DNA of 5,168 bases, taken from positions 1 through 5,168 of the forward strand of contig CAMETB010000100.1 in NCBI GenBank assembly GCA_945936265.1, given 5' to 3'. Source of the stretch: an uncultured Clostridia bacterium (GTDB taxonomy: Bacteria > Bacillota > Clostridia > Oscillospirales > CAG-272). Positions 1 to 5,168 of this stretch are shown here, piece after piece. Under the pieces are notes generated by a model. That model did no database searches and was not told the DNA's origin. It saw nothing but the letters and a program-made list of their open reading frames with translations. Position 1 is the stretch's first letter. Each line of letters begins with the position of its first letter. A program made the translations under genes and the position numbers.

Positions 1-310
1 TATCTCTGTCGTCCGCTACAAGCCCTGCATTTATATCGCACATGAAGATGATAACGTCCGCCGTATCTATCGCTATCTGCGCCTGCTCTCTCATTTTCTG
101 AAGAATAAAGTTATCGGTTTTAGGCTCTATTCCTCCCGTATCTATGAGTATGAACTTGCGCCCGCACCATTCTCCCTCGCCGTAAATGCGATCTCTCGTC
201 ACTCCAGGAGTGTCCTCGACGATGGAGCGGCGTTCGCCTATGATTTTATTAAAAAGCGTGCTTTTGCCGACATTCGGCCTGCCCACTATTGCAACTATCG
301 GTTTTGACAT
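1..310 (-). CDS. der: Ribosome-assembly GTPase Der (EngA), N-terminal part, cut by the window edge
   Basis: Der is a cytosolic GTPase with two tandem G domains that binds the 50S subunit and is needed for its maturation. Only the first 103 codons are present, and the gene runs off the left edge; family members are usually about 440 residues. Visible in the first G domain are MSKPIVAIVGRPNVGKS with the P-loop at residues 10-17, the G2/switch I stretch DTPGVTRDR at 33-41 with Thr38, and the G3 motif DTGG at 57-60. The spacing and wording are typical of Der rather than Era or MnmE. The ATG at 310-308 lies one base after the TAA of the upstream DUF512 gene. Its ribosome binding site GGAGGT (321-316) is inside the last codons of that gene, so the two are probably co-transcribed and translationally coupled. 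No promoter of its own is visible. Confidence 0.96.
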   Translation of the reverse strand, partial: MSKPIVAIVGRPNVGKSTLFNKIIGERRSIVEDTPGVTRDRIYGEGEWCGRKFILIDTGGIEPKTDNFILQKMREQAQIAIDTADVIIFMCDINAGLVADDRD

Positions 311-321
311 TTTATACCTCC
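311..321 (-). promoter_or_regulatory. Ribosome binding site of der inside the end of the DUF512 gene
   Basis: GGAGGT (321-316) lies five bases before the der ATG and overlaps the final Glu-Val codons and the approach to the TAA of the DUF512 gene. A ribosome terminating at 312 would uncover this site and stop almost on the der start codon. This arrangement favours coupled translation of the two genes. Confidence 0.8.
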
Positions 322-1625
322 GTTATTCCAAGAACAGCCGCAACGAAACTGCCTCCGTCGTTTTCAACGGGAAGCACGTTTACGCCGAGTTTTTCTTTTA
401 GTTCGTCAAGCGAGGTCCCGCAAAGGAAGAGATCCCCCTCCGCTCTTAACATATTTCTTGATATGAGAAGCTCCTCTCCGAGTCCTTTTCCGTTTAGCTG
501 TTTTATAAGATCCACACCGGTGACAAGCCCCGAAACTGTTATAGAATGGCCGAAAAAGTCATTCACTATCGGATAAACCTCACATCTTATGTTCCTGCAT
601 TTTTTCTCGATTTTTTTTACAATTCCGGCAATGAAATCGTATGCCAGAGTACCCGTGGCGACGGAAATATGCCTTTTTATCTCTCTTTCATCTTTTGTGA
701 GAGTGTCAAGAAAAGCCTCCGCCTCGCATTCAAATGAGCGAAGCATGCCGACGCCGTTTTCTATCTGGCTGTATTCCTCATAATATTTATCTTTCGGCAG
801 CTCTCTTTCTGCCATGAGATAAAACTCGTCCGAACAGAAAAACAGATTTTTGCCGTACTTTTTATGGTAGTGCGCATTTATTTTCTCGACATCTTCTATT
901 ACCCTGCGCGAGCTTTCTTTATCAAAGGGTTCAAGAGGATACAGTCCTTCTCTGTACGCGGTAAGCCCTGAAGGGACGACGGCAAGGCTCTGCAACCTCG
1001 GGTAAAGTTTTGCCGTATCGTTAAGAGTGCGTAAAAGTTCCTCTCCGTCGTTTATGCCTCTGCAAAGCACTATCTGACCGCATATATCGATTCCGCCCGA
1101 GGCAAGCATATCAAGATAGGAGAGCACCTCGCCCGCCCTCTTGTTGTGCATCATTTTGCAACGCAACTCGGGATTGGTTGTGTGTATTGAAACGTTTACG
1201 GGAGAAATGTGCATCTCTATAATTCTCTCAATATCCTTTTTTTCAAGATTTGTAAGAGTTATATAATTTCCGTGCAGAAAGGAAAGGCGGGAATCGTCGT
1301 CTTTGAAATAAAGCGTATCTCTTAAACCCTTTGGCAACTGATCTATGAAGCAAAAAATGCATTTGTTTTCGCACCTGTGCTTCTTATCCATAAGAGGAGT
1401 CTGAAATTCAAGACCTATATCGTCGTATGTGTCCTTTTCTATGACGAATGAAAGAGCCTCTTCTCCTCTTATAATTTCAAGTTTTACCGTCTTTTCCGCA
1501 AGATAAAATCTGTAATCGAGGACATCGTTTATCTCATGTCCGTTGACGGATTTCAATATGTCACCGTCTTTTATTCCGGCCTTCGAAGCCCTCGAATCCG
1601 GAAGCACTTCTGTTATTTTAACCAT
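312..1625 (-). CDS. DUF512 family protein with PDZ and radical-SAM-like iron-sulfur domains
   Basis: The 437-residue protein is complete and of the family's usual length. Residues 1-65 form a PDZ-like domain (ASKAGIKDGDILKSVNG at 13-29). A cysteine cluster of the CX3CX2C type follows (C85, C89, C92 in CENKCIFCFIDQLP), then the family signature LYFKDDDSRLSFLHGNYITLTNL at 105-127, written here only for recognition. The rest matches the radical-SAM-like core and the C-terminal DUF512 region, including VPSGLTAYREGLYPL from about 217 and a closing GTSLDEL...VEND segment. The cysteines suggest a 4Fe-4S cluster and possibly SAM chemistry, but the substrate and reaction of this family are unknown to me. 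Its place directly before der is common in Clostridia, so a link to ribosome or RNA maturation is possible but is inference. The start is supported by AAGGAG at 1637-1632, six bases before the ATG, and by a good promoter just upstream. Confidence 0.93.
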   Translation of the reverse strand: MVKITEVLPDSRASKAGIKDGDILKSVNGHEINDVLDYRFYLAEKTVKLEIIRGEEALSFVIEKDTYDDIGLEFQTPLMDKKHRCENKCIFCFIDQLPKGLRDTLYFKDDDSRLSFLHGNYITLTNLEKKDIERIIEMHISPVNVSIHTTNPELRCKMMHNKRAGEVLSYLDMLASGGIDICGQIVLCRGINDGEELLRTLNDTAKLYPRLQSLAVVPSGLTAYREGLYPLEPFDKESSRRVIEDVEKINAHYHKKYGKNLFFCSDEFYLMAERELPKDKYYEEYSQIENGVGMLRSFECEAEAFLDTLTKDEREIKRHISVATGTLAYDFIAGIVKKIEKKCRNIRCEVYPIVNDFFGHSITVSGLVTGVDLIKQLNGKGLGEELLISRNMLRAEGDLFLCGTSLDELKEKLGVNVLPVENDGGSFVAAVLGITEV

Positions 1626-1658
1626 CGCTTACTCCTTGGTATATTCAGACAATTATAT

Positions 1659-1687
1659 ATTATATACTATATGTGCTGAAAAATCAA
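1659..1687 (-). promoter_or_regulatory. Predicted sigma-A promoter for the DUF512-der unit
   Basis: On the minus strand TTGATT (1687-1682, four of six matches to TTGACA) is followed after 17 bases by a perfect TATAAT (1664-1659). A second TATAAT lies at 1657-1652. Transcription would start near 1652, giving a leader of roughly 27 bases before the DUF512 start codon. The -35 box contains the TGA stop codon of sigK. There is no terminator between sigK and this promoter, so sporulation-phase read-through into DUF512-der is also possible. Confidence 0.72.
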
Positions 1688-2367
1688 CCTCCGGATGACA
1701 AATATTTATTGATTTTTTCAAGTATCGACTTTTCTATGCGGGACACGTATGATCGGGATATCCCGAGTTTGTCTGCCACTTCCCTTTGCGTATATGCTTT
1801 TGTATTACCAAGCCCGTACCTCATTATTATTATCTCTTTTTCTCTGTCGTCAAGCGACGTCATTATAAATTCGAGAGCTTTTGATATTTTTATTTTCTTG
1901 TCTATATCTTCGGCTACATTGTCCTCAACGCTTATTATATCTATGTAAGTCAGTGGATTTCCGTCCTTGTCTATGTCTATGGTGTCGTTCAAGGAAACTT
2001 CGCAACCTGTTTTCTTTTGACTTCTGAAAAGCATAAGTATTTCATTCTGTATACATTTTGCCGCATATGTCGCAAATCTTGCACCGTTTGTATCATTAAA
2101 GGAATCTACCGCTTTTATGAGTCCTATTGTTCCGACAGATATCAGATCTTCCGTGTTTTTCCCCGACGAATAATATTTGCGCACTATGTGTGCCACAAGA
2201 CGAAGATTATGCTCGATAAGTTTTTCTCTCGCCTTTGCGTCGCCTTTTTTGCAGAGCGCAAAATACTCCGCTTCTTCTTCTCTTGATAGCGCCGGCGGAA
2301 ATTTCTGCATCGGCTCGACTCCGAGAATCAAATACGCAATGTGCATAATCATTGAAAAAATTCCCAT
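1684..2367 (-). CDS. sigK: RNA polymerase sporulation sigma factor sigma-K precursor
   Basis: Sigma-K directs late mother-cell transcription (coat and cortex genes, spore maturation). The 227-residue product has a hydrophobic N-terminus of about 20 residues (GIFSMIMHIAYLILGV), as expected for the pro-sequence that in Bacillus is removed by the intramembrane protease SpoIVFB. Region 2 carries LIEHNLRLVAHIVRKY (50-65), EDLISVGTIGLIKAVDSF (73-90) and ATYAAKCIQNEIL (99-111). Region 4 has DDREKEIIIMRYGLG and a helix-turn-helix at about 193-213 (TQREVADKLGISRSYVSRIEK). The wording LIEHNLRLVAHIV, SLNDTI-DKDGNPL and ISRSYVSRIEK fits sigma-K better than sigma-E. The gene is uninterrupted, with no skin-type element. 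The chosen ATG has a strong ribosome binding site, AGAGGTGA (2379-2372), four bases upstream. No convincing sigma-E or sigma-K promoter could be identified in the 146 bases upstream. Confidence 0.93.
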   Translation of the reverse strand: MGIFSMIMHIAYLILGVEPMQKFPPALSREEEAEYFALCKKGDAKAREKLIEHNLRLVAHIVRKYYSSGKNTEDLISVGTIGLIKAVDSFNDTNGARFATYAAKCIQNEILMLFRSQKKTGCEVSLNDTIDIDKDGNPLTYIDIISVEDNVAEDIDKKIKISKALEFIMTSLDDREKEIIIMRYGLGNTKAYTQREVADKLGISRSYVSRIEKSILEKINKYLSSGG

Positions 2368-2513
2368 AAAATCACCTCTTTCTAAAACTATATTGCAAAA
2401 AAAGTCTCAAATTGCTTGTCAGGAAATTTTTTCATACCATCATTCTGAATATTGTTCGCAATTTTACAAAAAATAATATCGAACATCAGTTCAAAAACCC
2501 GGAGGAATAAAAA
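2368..2513. other. Intergenic region between divergent sigK and the DUF378 gene
   Basis: This 146-base AT-rich stretch must hold the promoters of both flanking genes. On the plus strand a weak sigma-A-like pair, TTGTTC (2452-2457), 16 bases, TAATAT (2474-2479), could drive the DUF378 gene. Its ribosome binding site GGAGG (2501-2505) lies eight bases before the ATG. On the minus strand the only firm element is the sigK ribosome binding site at 2379-2372. No hairpin, repeat or RNA gene is apparent. Confidence 0.4.
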
Positions 2514-2729
2514 ATGATAATAGACAGAATAGCGCTCGCTCTGCTTATAATAGGCGGAATAAACTGGGGCAGCATAGGACTTTTTCAATTCGATATAGTA
2601 GCGTGGATATTCGGCGGTCAGGCGGCGATTGTTTCGAGAATAATATACGTCGTCGTTGCGCTTGCGGCTCTTTGGTGCATCTCGCTTCTTTTCAGAGAGA
2701 ATGTAACAACGGAAGAAAGAGATATCTGA
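2514..2729 (+). CDS. Small DUF378 family membrane protein (YuzA-like)
   Basis: The 71-residue protein matches the DUF378 family of short integral membrane proteins of unknown function. It has two predicted membrane segments, about residues 6-24 (IALALLIIGGINWGSIGLF) and 39-60 (IVSRIIYVVVALAALWCIS and following). Between them lies a short loop with FDIVAWIFGG. The INWGSIGL stretch is the family hallmark. The C-terminal tail (RENVTTEERDI) is charged and probably cytosolic. Length is typical for the family. The start is supported by GGAGG at 2501-2505, eight bases before the ATG. It is a single-gene unit, divergent from sigK and closed by the hairpin terminator at 2758-2790. Proximity to sigK does not by itself show a sporulation role. 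Confidence 0.88.
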   Translation: MIIDRIALALLIIGGINWGSIGLFQFDIVAWIFGGQAAIVSRIIYVVVALAALWCISLLFRENVTTEERDI

Positions 2730-2757
2730 AAACTTCTTTGAAAACGAATATCACATA

Positions 2758-2790
2758 AAAACGCACGGATTTCTGATTTCCGTGCGTTTT
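2758..2790. terminator. Bidirectional intrinsic terminator between convergent genes
   Basis: The left arm (2758-2769) and right arm (2779-2790) are perfect reverse complements over 12 base pairs (core ACGCACGGA / TCCGTGCGT), with a nine-base loop. On the plus strand the stem runs into TTTTCTT, ending the DUF378 transcript 28 bases after its stop codon. On the minus strand it runs into TTTTT, ending tmcAL about 39 bases after its stop. The symmetry and the convergent genes indicate that it serves both directions. Confidence 0.88.
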
Positions 2791-2829
2791 CTTATAAAAA
2801 ATGCGTACCTGTGTCGTAATTTTAAATTT

Positions 2830-3987
2830 TCAAAGGATAAAAGGTGCTTTTTTATAGGCGTATGATGAGGGCTTCGGGTTATTAAGGAGCGACATATACA
2901 TTTCGTCTGTGCACAATGACGTTTTTAACGCTTTTTCAGACACAGGGTCGAGTTTTTTAGCGTCAGCCAACCTCGTTATTATAGGAATTTTTGCATTTTT
3001 GCATATTTCTCTGCCCTTTGCGTCTGAAGCAAGAAGAACGGTATAGGAAGGCATCGGTTCTATCTTTTCTATGCCGAAAAGCGAGTACATAACCACTCTT
3101 TTAAGCCTTGCATAAGTGTACGATTTCGAAGTAAGAGATCTGAAAAATTCCTCTGCGTTTTTGCTCTTTTTTGCGGTTGAACAGATAAAATATCCTATTC
3201 CGTCGCCTGCGTCAAATGATTTCTCTATCTTTTCGGCAGAGAGAGAAAGGATATATCGGAAAAGAAAATTTTCGGCTTCCTTTGGGTCAAGTATCATTCC
3301 CTCTTTTCGCGCTTTTTCGTATATTGCCTTTGCCTCGGTGGGAACAGAGAGAAAATCGCCGTTTTCATAAAAGTATTTTCTTATTGCGGATGCCGACATT
3401 ATTTCGGATATTCCATCGTCCTTATATCCTGAGCCTATGCGCTTTATTGTTTTATAATCCATATCGTATCCGCCCGCTTTTACGGCTCTTACATACTCTG
3501 TGGCAAGAATATCGTTCGGAGTTTTCGGTATATCAAGACCCATCTTTAAAAGTGCCTTCTCTTTTGCGTCAAGATAACTGCCGCCGAAGTCTTTTACAAG
3601 TAAGGAGGCTTTTTCATTAAACTCGGGGCTGTCAAGCGCATCGGCTATCTTTTCTATATATTCCGTATTGCCGCTTTCCGTTCCGAAATAAAGGCGGTTT
3701 GCGCCGAGAGCATAAGAGAGGAAAACACCTGCTTTTGCAAATATTTCGGCGCAGGAGGCACAGTAAGGATATGGAAGTTCAAATACTGCATCAACACCGG
3801 AGCGCACTGCCGCCTCGGCACGCACGTATTTATCCGTAAGGGCAAACTCTCCTCTCTGCGTAACCTCGCCCGACATAACGGCAATTACAGCGGAGCCCGC
3901 CGTGTCTTCTTTTATTTTATCTATCTGATACTTGTGCCCCGAATGGAACGGGTTATACTCACATATAACCGCCGCAACGTTGTCCAT
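2830..3987 (-). CDS. tmcAL: tRNA(Met) cytidine acetate ligase (YlbM/TmcAL family)
   Basis: TmcAL uses ATP to activate acetate as acetyl-AMP and transfers it to the wobble cytidine (C34) of elongator tRNA-Met, forming N4-acetylcytidine. The 385-residue protein is somewhat shorter than Bacillus YlbM (about 415). Numbered from the ATG at 3987, it shows the nucleotidyltransferase motif EYNPFHSGH (10-18, with H15 and H18), MSGEVTQRGE (38-47), FGTESG (101-106), PNDIL (157-161), RIGSGYKDD and then SASAIR (198-203). All are in family order. I recall that relatives usually have Pro after QRGE, where this protein has Phe. A TTG at 3993 in the same frame is an alternative start, but it lies only three bases from GGAG (4000-3997). 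The ATG at 3987 has nine-base spacing and fits the family N-terminus. The gene is divergent from ackA and ends at the shared terminator. Confidence 0.94.
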   Translation of the reverse strand: MDNVAAVICEYNPFHSGHKYQIDKIKEDTAGSAVIAVMSGEVTQRGEFALTDKYVRAEAAVRSGVDAVFELPYPYCASCAEIFAKAGVFLSYALGANRLYFGTESGNTEYIEKIADALDSPEFNEKASLLVKDFGGSYLDAKEKALLKMGLDIPKTPNDILATEYVRAVKAGGYDMDYKTIKRIGSGYKDDGISEIMSASAIRKYFYENGDFLSVPTEAKAIYEKARKEGMILDPKEAENFLFRYILSLSAEKIEKSFDAGDGIGYFICSTAKKSKNAEEFFRSLTSKSYTYARLKRVVMYSLFGIEKIEPMPSYTVLLASDAKGREICKNAKIPIITRLADAKKLDPVSEKALKTSLCTDEMYMSLLNNPKPSSYAYKKAPFIL

Positions 3988-4030
3988 TTGCAAAATCTCC
4001 TCTTTTTTTGATAATATTTCTTTTTTCCAC

Positions 4031-4059
4031 TTGCAATCATTTCCCTTTTAATATATAAT
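4031..4059 (+). promoter_or_regulatory. Predicted sigma-A promoter for ackA
   Basis: TTGCAA (4031-4036, four of six) is followed after 17 bases by a perfect TATAAT (4054-4059). Transcription should start near 4066, giving a leader of about 47 bases. The promoter lies on the same DNA as the tmcAL promoter of the other strand, with -10 boxes overlapping by three bases. No match to a catabolite-responsive element or Rex site was found nearby. Confidence 0.75.
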
Positions 4060-4085
4060 ATACTTGAAATTTTATGTTTTGTCAA
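4057..4085 (-). promoter_or_regulatory. Predicted sigma-A promoter for tmcAL
   Basis: On the minus strand a perfect TTGACA (4085-4080) is followed after 17 bases by TATATT (4062-4057, five of six). Transcription should start near 4050, giving a leader of about 60 bases before the tmcAL ATG. The -10 box shares bases 4057-4059 with the -10 box of the opposing ackA promoter, and the -35 box lies within the ackA leader. Confidence 0.78.
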
Positions 4086-4091
4086 GAAACA

Positions 4092-4110
4092 ATTTTATGG
4101 AGGATAAAAT
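4092..4110 (+). promoter_or_regulatory. ackA ribosome binding site framed by a 7-bp inverted repeat
   Basis: ATTTTAT (4092-4098) and ATAAAAT (4104-4110) are exact reverse complements and flank GGAGG (4099-4103), so in the mRNA the ribosome binding site would form a five-base loop. The stem is all A-U and therefore weak. A second copy of ATTTTAT at 4069-4075 (part of a 9-base direct repeat, AATTTTATG, at 4068 and 4091) could pair with the same right arm. GGAGG is nine bases before the ATG at 4113 and fixes that start. Confidence 0.5.
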
Positions 4111-4112
4111 CA

Positions 4113-4592
4113 ATGAAAGTACTCGTTGTAAACGCCGGAAGCTCATCTCTTAAATATCAGCTTATGGATACTGCTACGGAAGAAGTTCTGGCTAAGGGAA
4201 TTTGTGAAAGAATAGGTCTTACGGGTAGCCTTATCGACCACAGAAAAACAGGCGCGGAAAAAGTAAAATTCGAGGTTCCTATGGAAAATCACTCCGTCGC
4301 TACGGAAATTGTCGTAAAGATGCTCACCGATGAAAAATACGGTTGTATTTCAAGCATGGATGAAATAGAGGCAGTCGGACACAGAGTTGTCCACGGCGGT
4401 CCTTACTTCTTTGAGAGCTGTCTTGTAACCCCCGAGGTTGTAAATACTCTTAAAAAGTGCGTTGAGTTCGCTCCTTTGCACACCCCTGCTCACATCATGG
4501 GCATTGAGGGTTGCACCAAGGTAATGCCAAAAGTTCCGCAGGTGCTTGTATTTGATACTTCTTTCCATCAGACAATGGAGCCGCAGGTTTAA
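4113..4592 (+). CDS. ackA: Acetate kinase, N-terminal part ending at a premature TAA
   Basis: Acetate kinase interconverts acetyl phosphate plus ADP with acetate plus ATP, and in fermenting Clostridia is a main ATP source together with Pta. This frame codes for 159 residues, where the family has about 400. It contains MKVLVVNAGSSSLKYQL at the start (N7, S10-S12, first phosphate-binding region), GHRVVHGG at 89-96 with Arg91, and VFDTSFHQT at 146-154 with Asp148. These residues carry the same numbers as in the well-studied Methanosarcina enzyme. A TAA at 4590-4592 (codon 160) then stops translation where relatives usually have Tyr. As written the product lacks half of the active site and would be inactive. 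An in-frame ATG at 4074 would add 13 unrelated residues; the start at 4113 is preferred because of its GGAGG and the family N-terminus. Confidence 0.9.
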   Translation: MKVLVVNAGSSSLKYQLMDTATEEVLAKGICERIGLTGSLIDHRKTGAEKVKFEVPMENHSVATEIVVKMLTDEKYGCISSMDEIEAVGHRVVHGGPYFFESCLVTPEVVNTLKKCVEFAPLHTPAHIMGIEGCTKVMPKVPQVLVFDTSFHQTMEPQV

Positions 4593-5155
4593 ACCTATCC
4601 GTTGCCTATGAGTATGATTGAAAACGACGATATAAGAAGATACGGTGCGCACGGAACGTCGCACAGATTTGTAAGTGCCGAGATGAACAAAATTCTCGGA
4701 AGAACGGATACAAAGCTTATAACCTGCCATATAGGAAACGGCTCGTCCATCTCCGCTGTAAAGAACGGCAAGGTTGTTGACACGAGTATGGGCTTTACTC
4801 CTCTTGACGGAGTTGAAATGGGTACGCGTTGCGGCTCGATAGACCCTGCAATAGTTCCCTTTATAATGAAGAAATACAATATCGGCGTTGACGAAATTGC
4901 CGACTTTATGAACAAAAAGTGCGGTTTCCTCGGAGTTTCCGAATACTCCTCGGACAGCCGTGATATAGAGGACGCAATTATCGGAAAATTCAACGATAAG
5001 CTCCCCACCTGCCCGAAAACCGACGCTGAAAAAGCAAGAGTTACAAGGAATGCAAAGCTTGCCGCAGATATTCTCTCTTACCAGATAAAGAAATACATAG
5101 GCGCATACACCGCCGCAATGAACGGTCTTGATGCATTAGTATTTACCGCAGGAAT
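4593..5155 (+). pseudogene. ackA: Acetate kinase, remainder downstream of the premature stop, cut by the contig end
   Basis: Reading on in the same frame after the TAA gives uninterrupted acetate kinase sequence: YPLP at 162-165, IRRYGAHGTSH (174-184, with H180 in the expected place), CHIGNGSS (205-212), GFTPLDG (227-233), MGTRCGSIDP (236-245, catalytic Arg239) and finally LVFTAGI. No frameshift or second stop is present, and the spacing to H180 shows that nothing was inserted or lost at the stop. The first in-frame ATG after the stop is at 4608, with no ribosome binding site, so independent translation is unlikely. The family would continue with GENS and about 75 more residues, but the genomic sequence ends at about 5155 where adapter begins. 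Whether this is a true pseudogene or a sequence error cannot be decided here. Confidence 0.85.
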
Positions 5156-5168
5156 AGATCGGAAGAGC
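5156..5168 (+). other. Illumina sequencing adapter remnant at the contig end
   Basis: The last 13 bases, AGATCGGAAGAGC, are identical to the common start of the Illumina TruSeq adapter. They replace the codons expected for the conserved GENS that follows TAGI in acetate kinase. The first A may be genomic, or the A-tail added in library preparation. This stretch should not be translated or treated as genome. Confidence 0.93.

Noticed and set aside
2433..2440. CATACCAT on the plus strand as a sigma-E-type -10 box for the DUF378 gene
   Set aside because: It resembles the sigma-E -10 consensus, but no acceptable -35 element lies at the right distance, so chance similarity in AT-rich DNA is as likely.
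2388..2588. 66-residue minus-strand open frame upstream of sigK
   Set aside because: It overlaps the start of the DUF378 gene on the other strand, has no ribosome binding site and has low-complexity composition.
3216..3620. 134-residue open frame on the plus strand
   Set aside because: It lies entirely antisense to the well-supported tmcAL gene, has no ribosome binding site and resembles no family.
3988..3993. TTG start for tmcAL at 3993
   Set aside because: It would leave only three bases after GGAG, whereas the ATG at 3987 has normal spacing and matches the family N-terminus.
4079..4092. TTGT-CAAGAA-ACAA as a Rex or other operator near ackA
   Set aside because: The half-sites are four bases too close for a Rex box, and the repeat is too short to stand out in AT-rich DNA.
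4074..4112. Longer ackA start at the ATG at 4074, adding 13 residues
   Set aside because: The added residues do not resemble acetate kinase, no ribosome binding site precedes 4074, and GGAGG at 4099-4103 together with the family N-terminus MKVLVVNAGSSS point to 4113.
4590..4592. TAA read as a sense codon (recoding or alternative genetic code)
   Set aside because: TAA ends the DUF512 gene exactly where der's start follows, so TAA is a normal stop here. TGA ends three other genes, and no recoding structure is seen.
4350..5008. Open frames of 126 and 137 residues on the minus strand
   Set aside because: Both are antisense to ackA sequence whose protein motifs are clear in the plus frame; they are shadows of its codon use.
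1..5168. CRISPR arrays, insertion sequences, tRNA or rRNA genes, riboswitches
   Set aside because: No regularly spaced repeats, terminal inverted repeats with a transposase, cloverleaf-like sequences or conserved riboswitch cores were found; intergenic regions are all under 150 bases.

Overview
The window looks like one end of a draft-assembly contig from an endospore-forming member of the Clostridia (Firmicutes/Bacillota). The evidence is a contiguous sigma-K gene with a hydrophobic pro-sequence, a DUF512 radical-SAM-like gene directly in front of der, a YlbM-type tmcAL beside an acetate kinase gene, strong GGAGG-type ribosome binding sites, and moderately AT-rich DNA that uses ATA freely for isoleucine. 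Genus or species cannot be called from this. The last 13 bases match the start of the Illumina adapter, so the right edge is a library artefact and not genome.

Layout. Bases 1-310 (minus strand) hold the first 103 codons of der, the ribosome-assembly GTPase, which runs off the left edge. One base upstream ends a complete DUF512/PDZ/radical-SAM-like gene (312-1625, minus). It shares a transcription unit with der, and der's ribosome binding site lies inside its last codons. A good sigma-A-type promoter for this pair sits at 1659-1687, with its -35 box over the stop codon of the next gene. That gene is sigK (1684-2367, minus), the late mother-cell sporulation sigma factor. A 146-base intergenic stretch separates sigK from a small divergent membrane protein gene of the DUF378 family (2514-2729, plus). 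A bidirectional hairpin terminator (2758-2790) lies between it and the convergent tmcAL gene (2830-3987, minus).

tmcAL and acetate kinase (ackA, from 4113, plus) diverge from a 125-base region. Each has a near-consensus promoter there, and the two -10 boxes overlap by three bases, so only one can be occupied at a time. TmcAL consumes acetate and ATP to acetylate the wobble cytidine of elongator tRNA-Met, while AckA makes acetate and ATP. The pairing is therefore metabolically suggestive.

ackA has a single in-frame TAA at codon 160. The reading frame, spacing and active-site residues are intact on both sides, so this is either a recent nonsense mutation, a strain variant or a sequence error. 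The gene then runs into the adapter before its end.

All genes belong to known families and no undescribed system is evident. The most useful observations are the adapter tail, the ackA nonsense codon, the overlapping divergent promoters, and the inverted repeat that places ackA's ribosome binding site in a hairpin loop.
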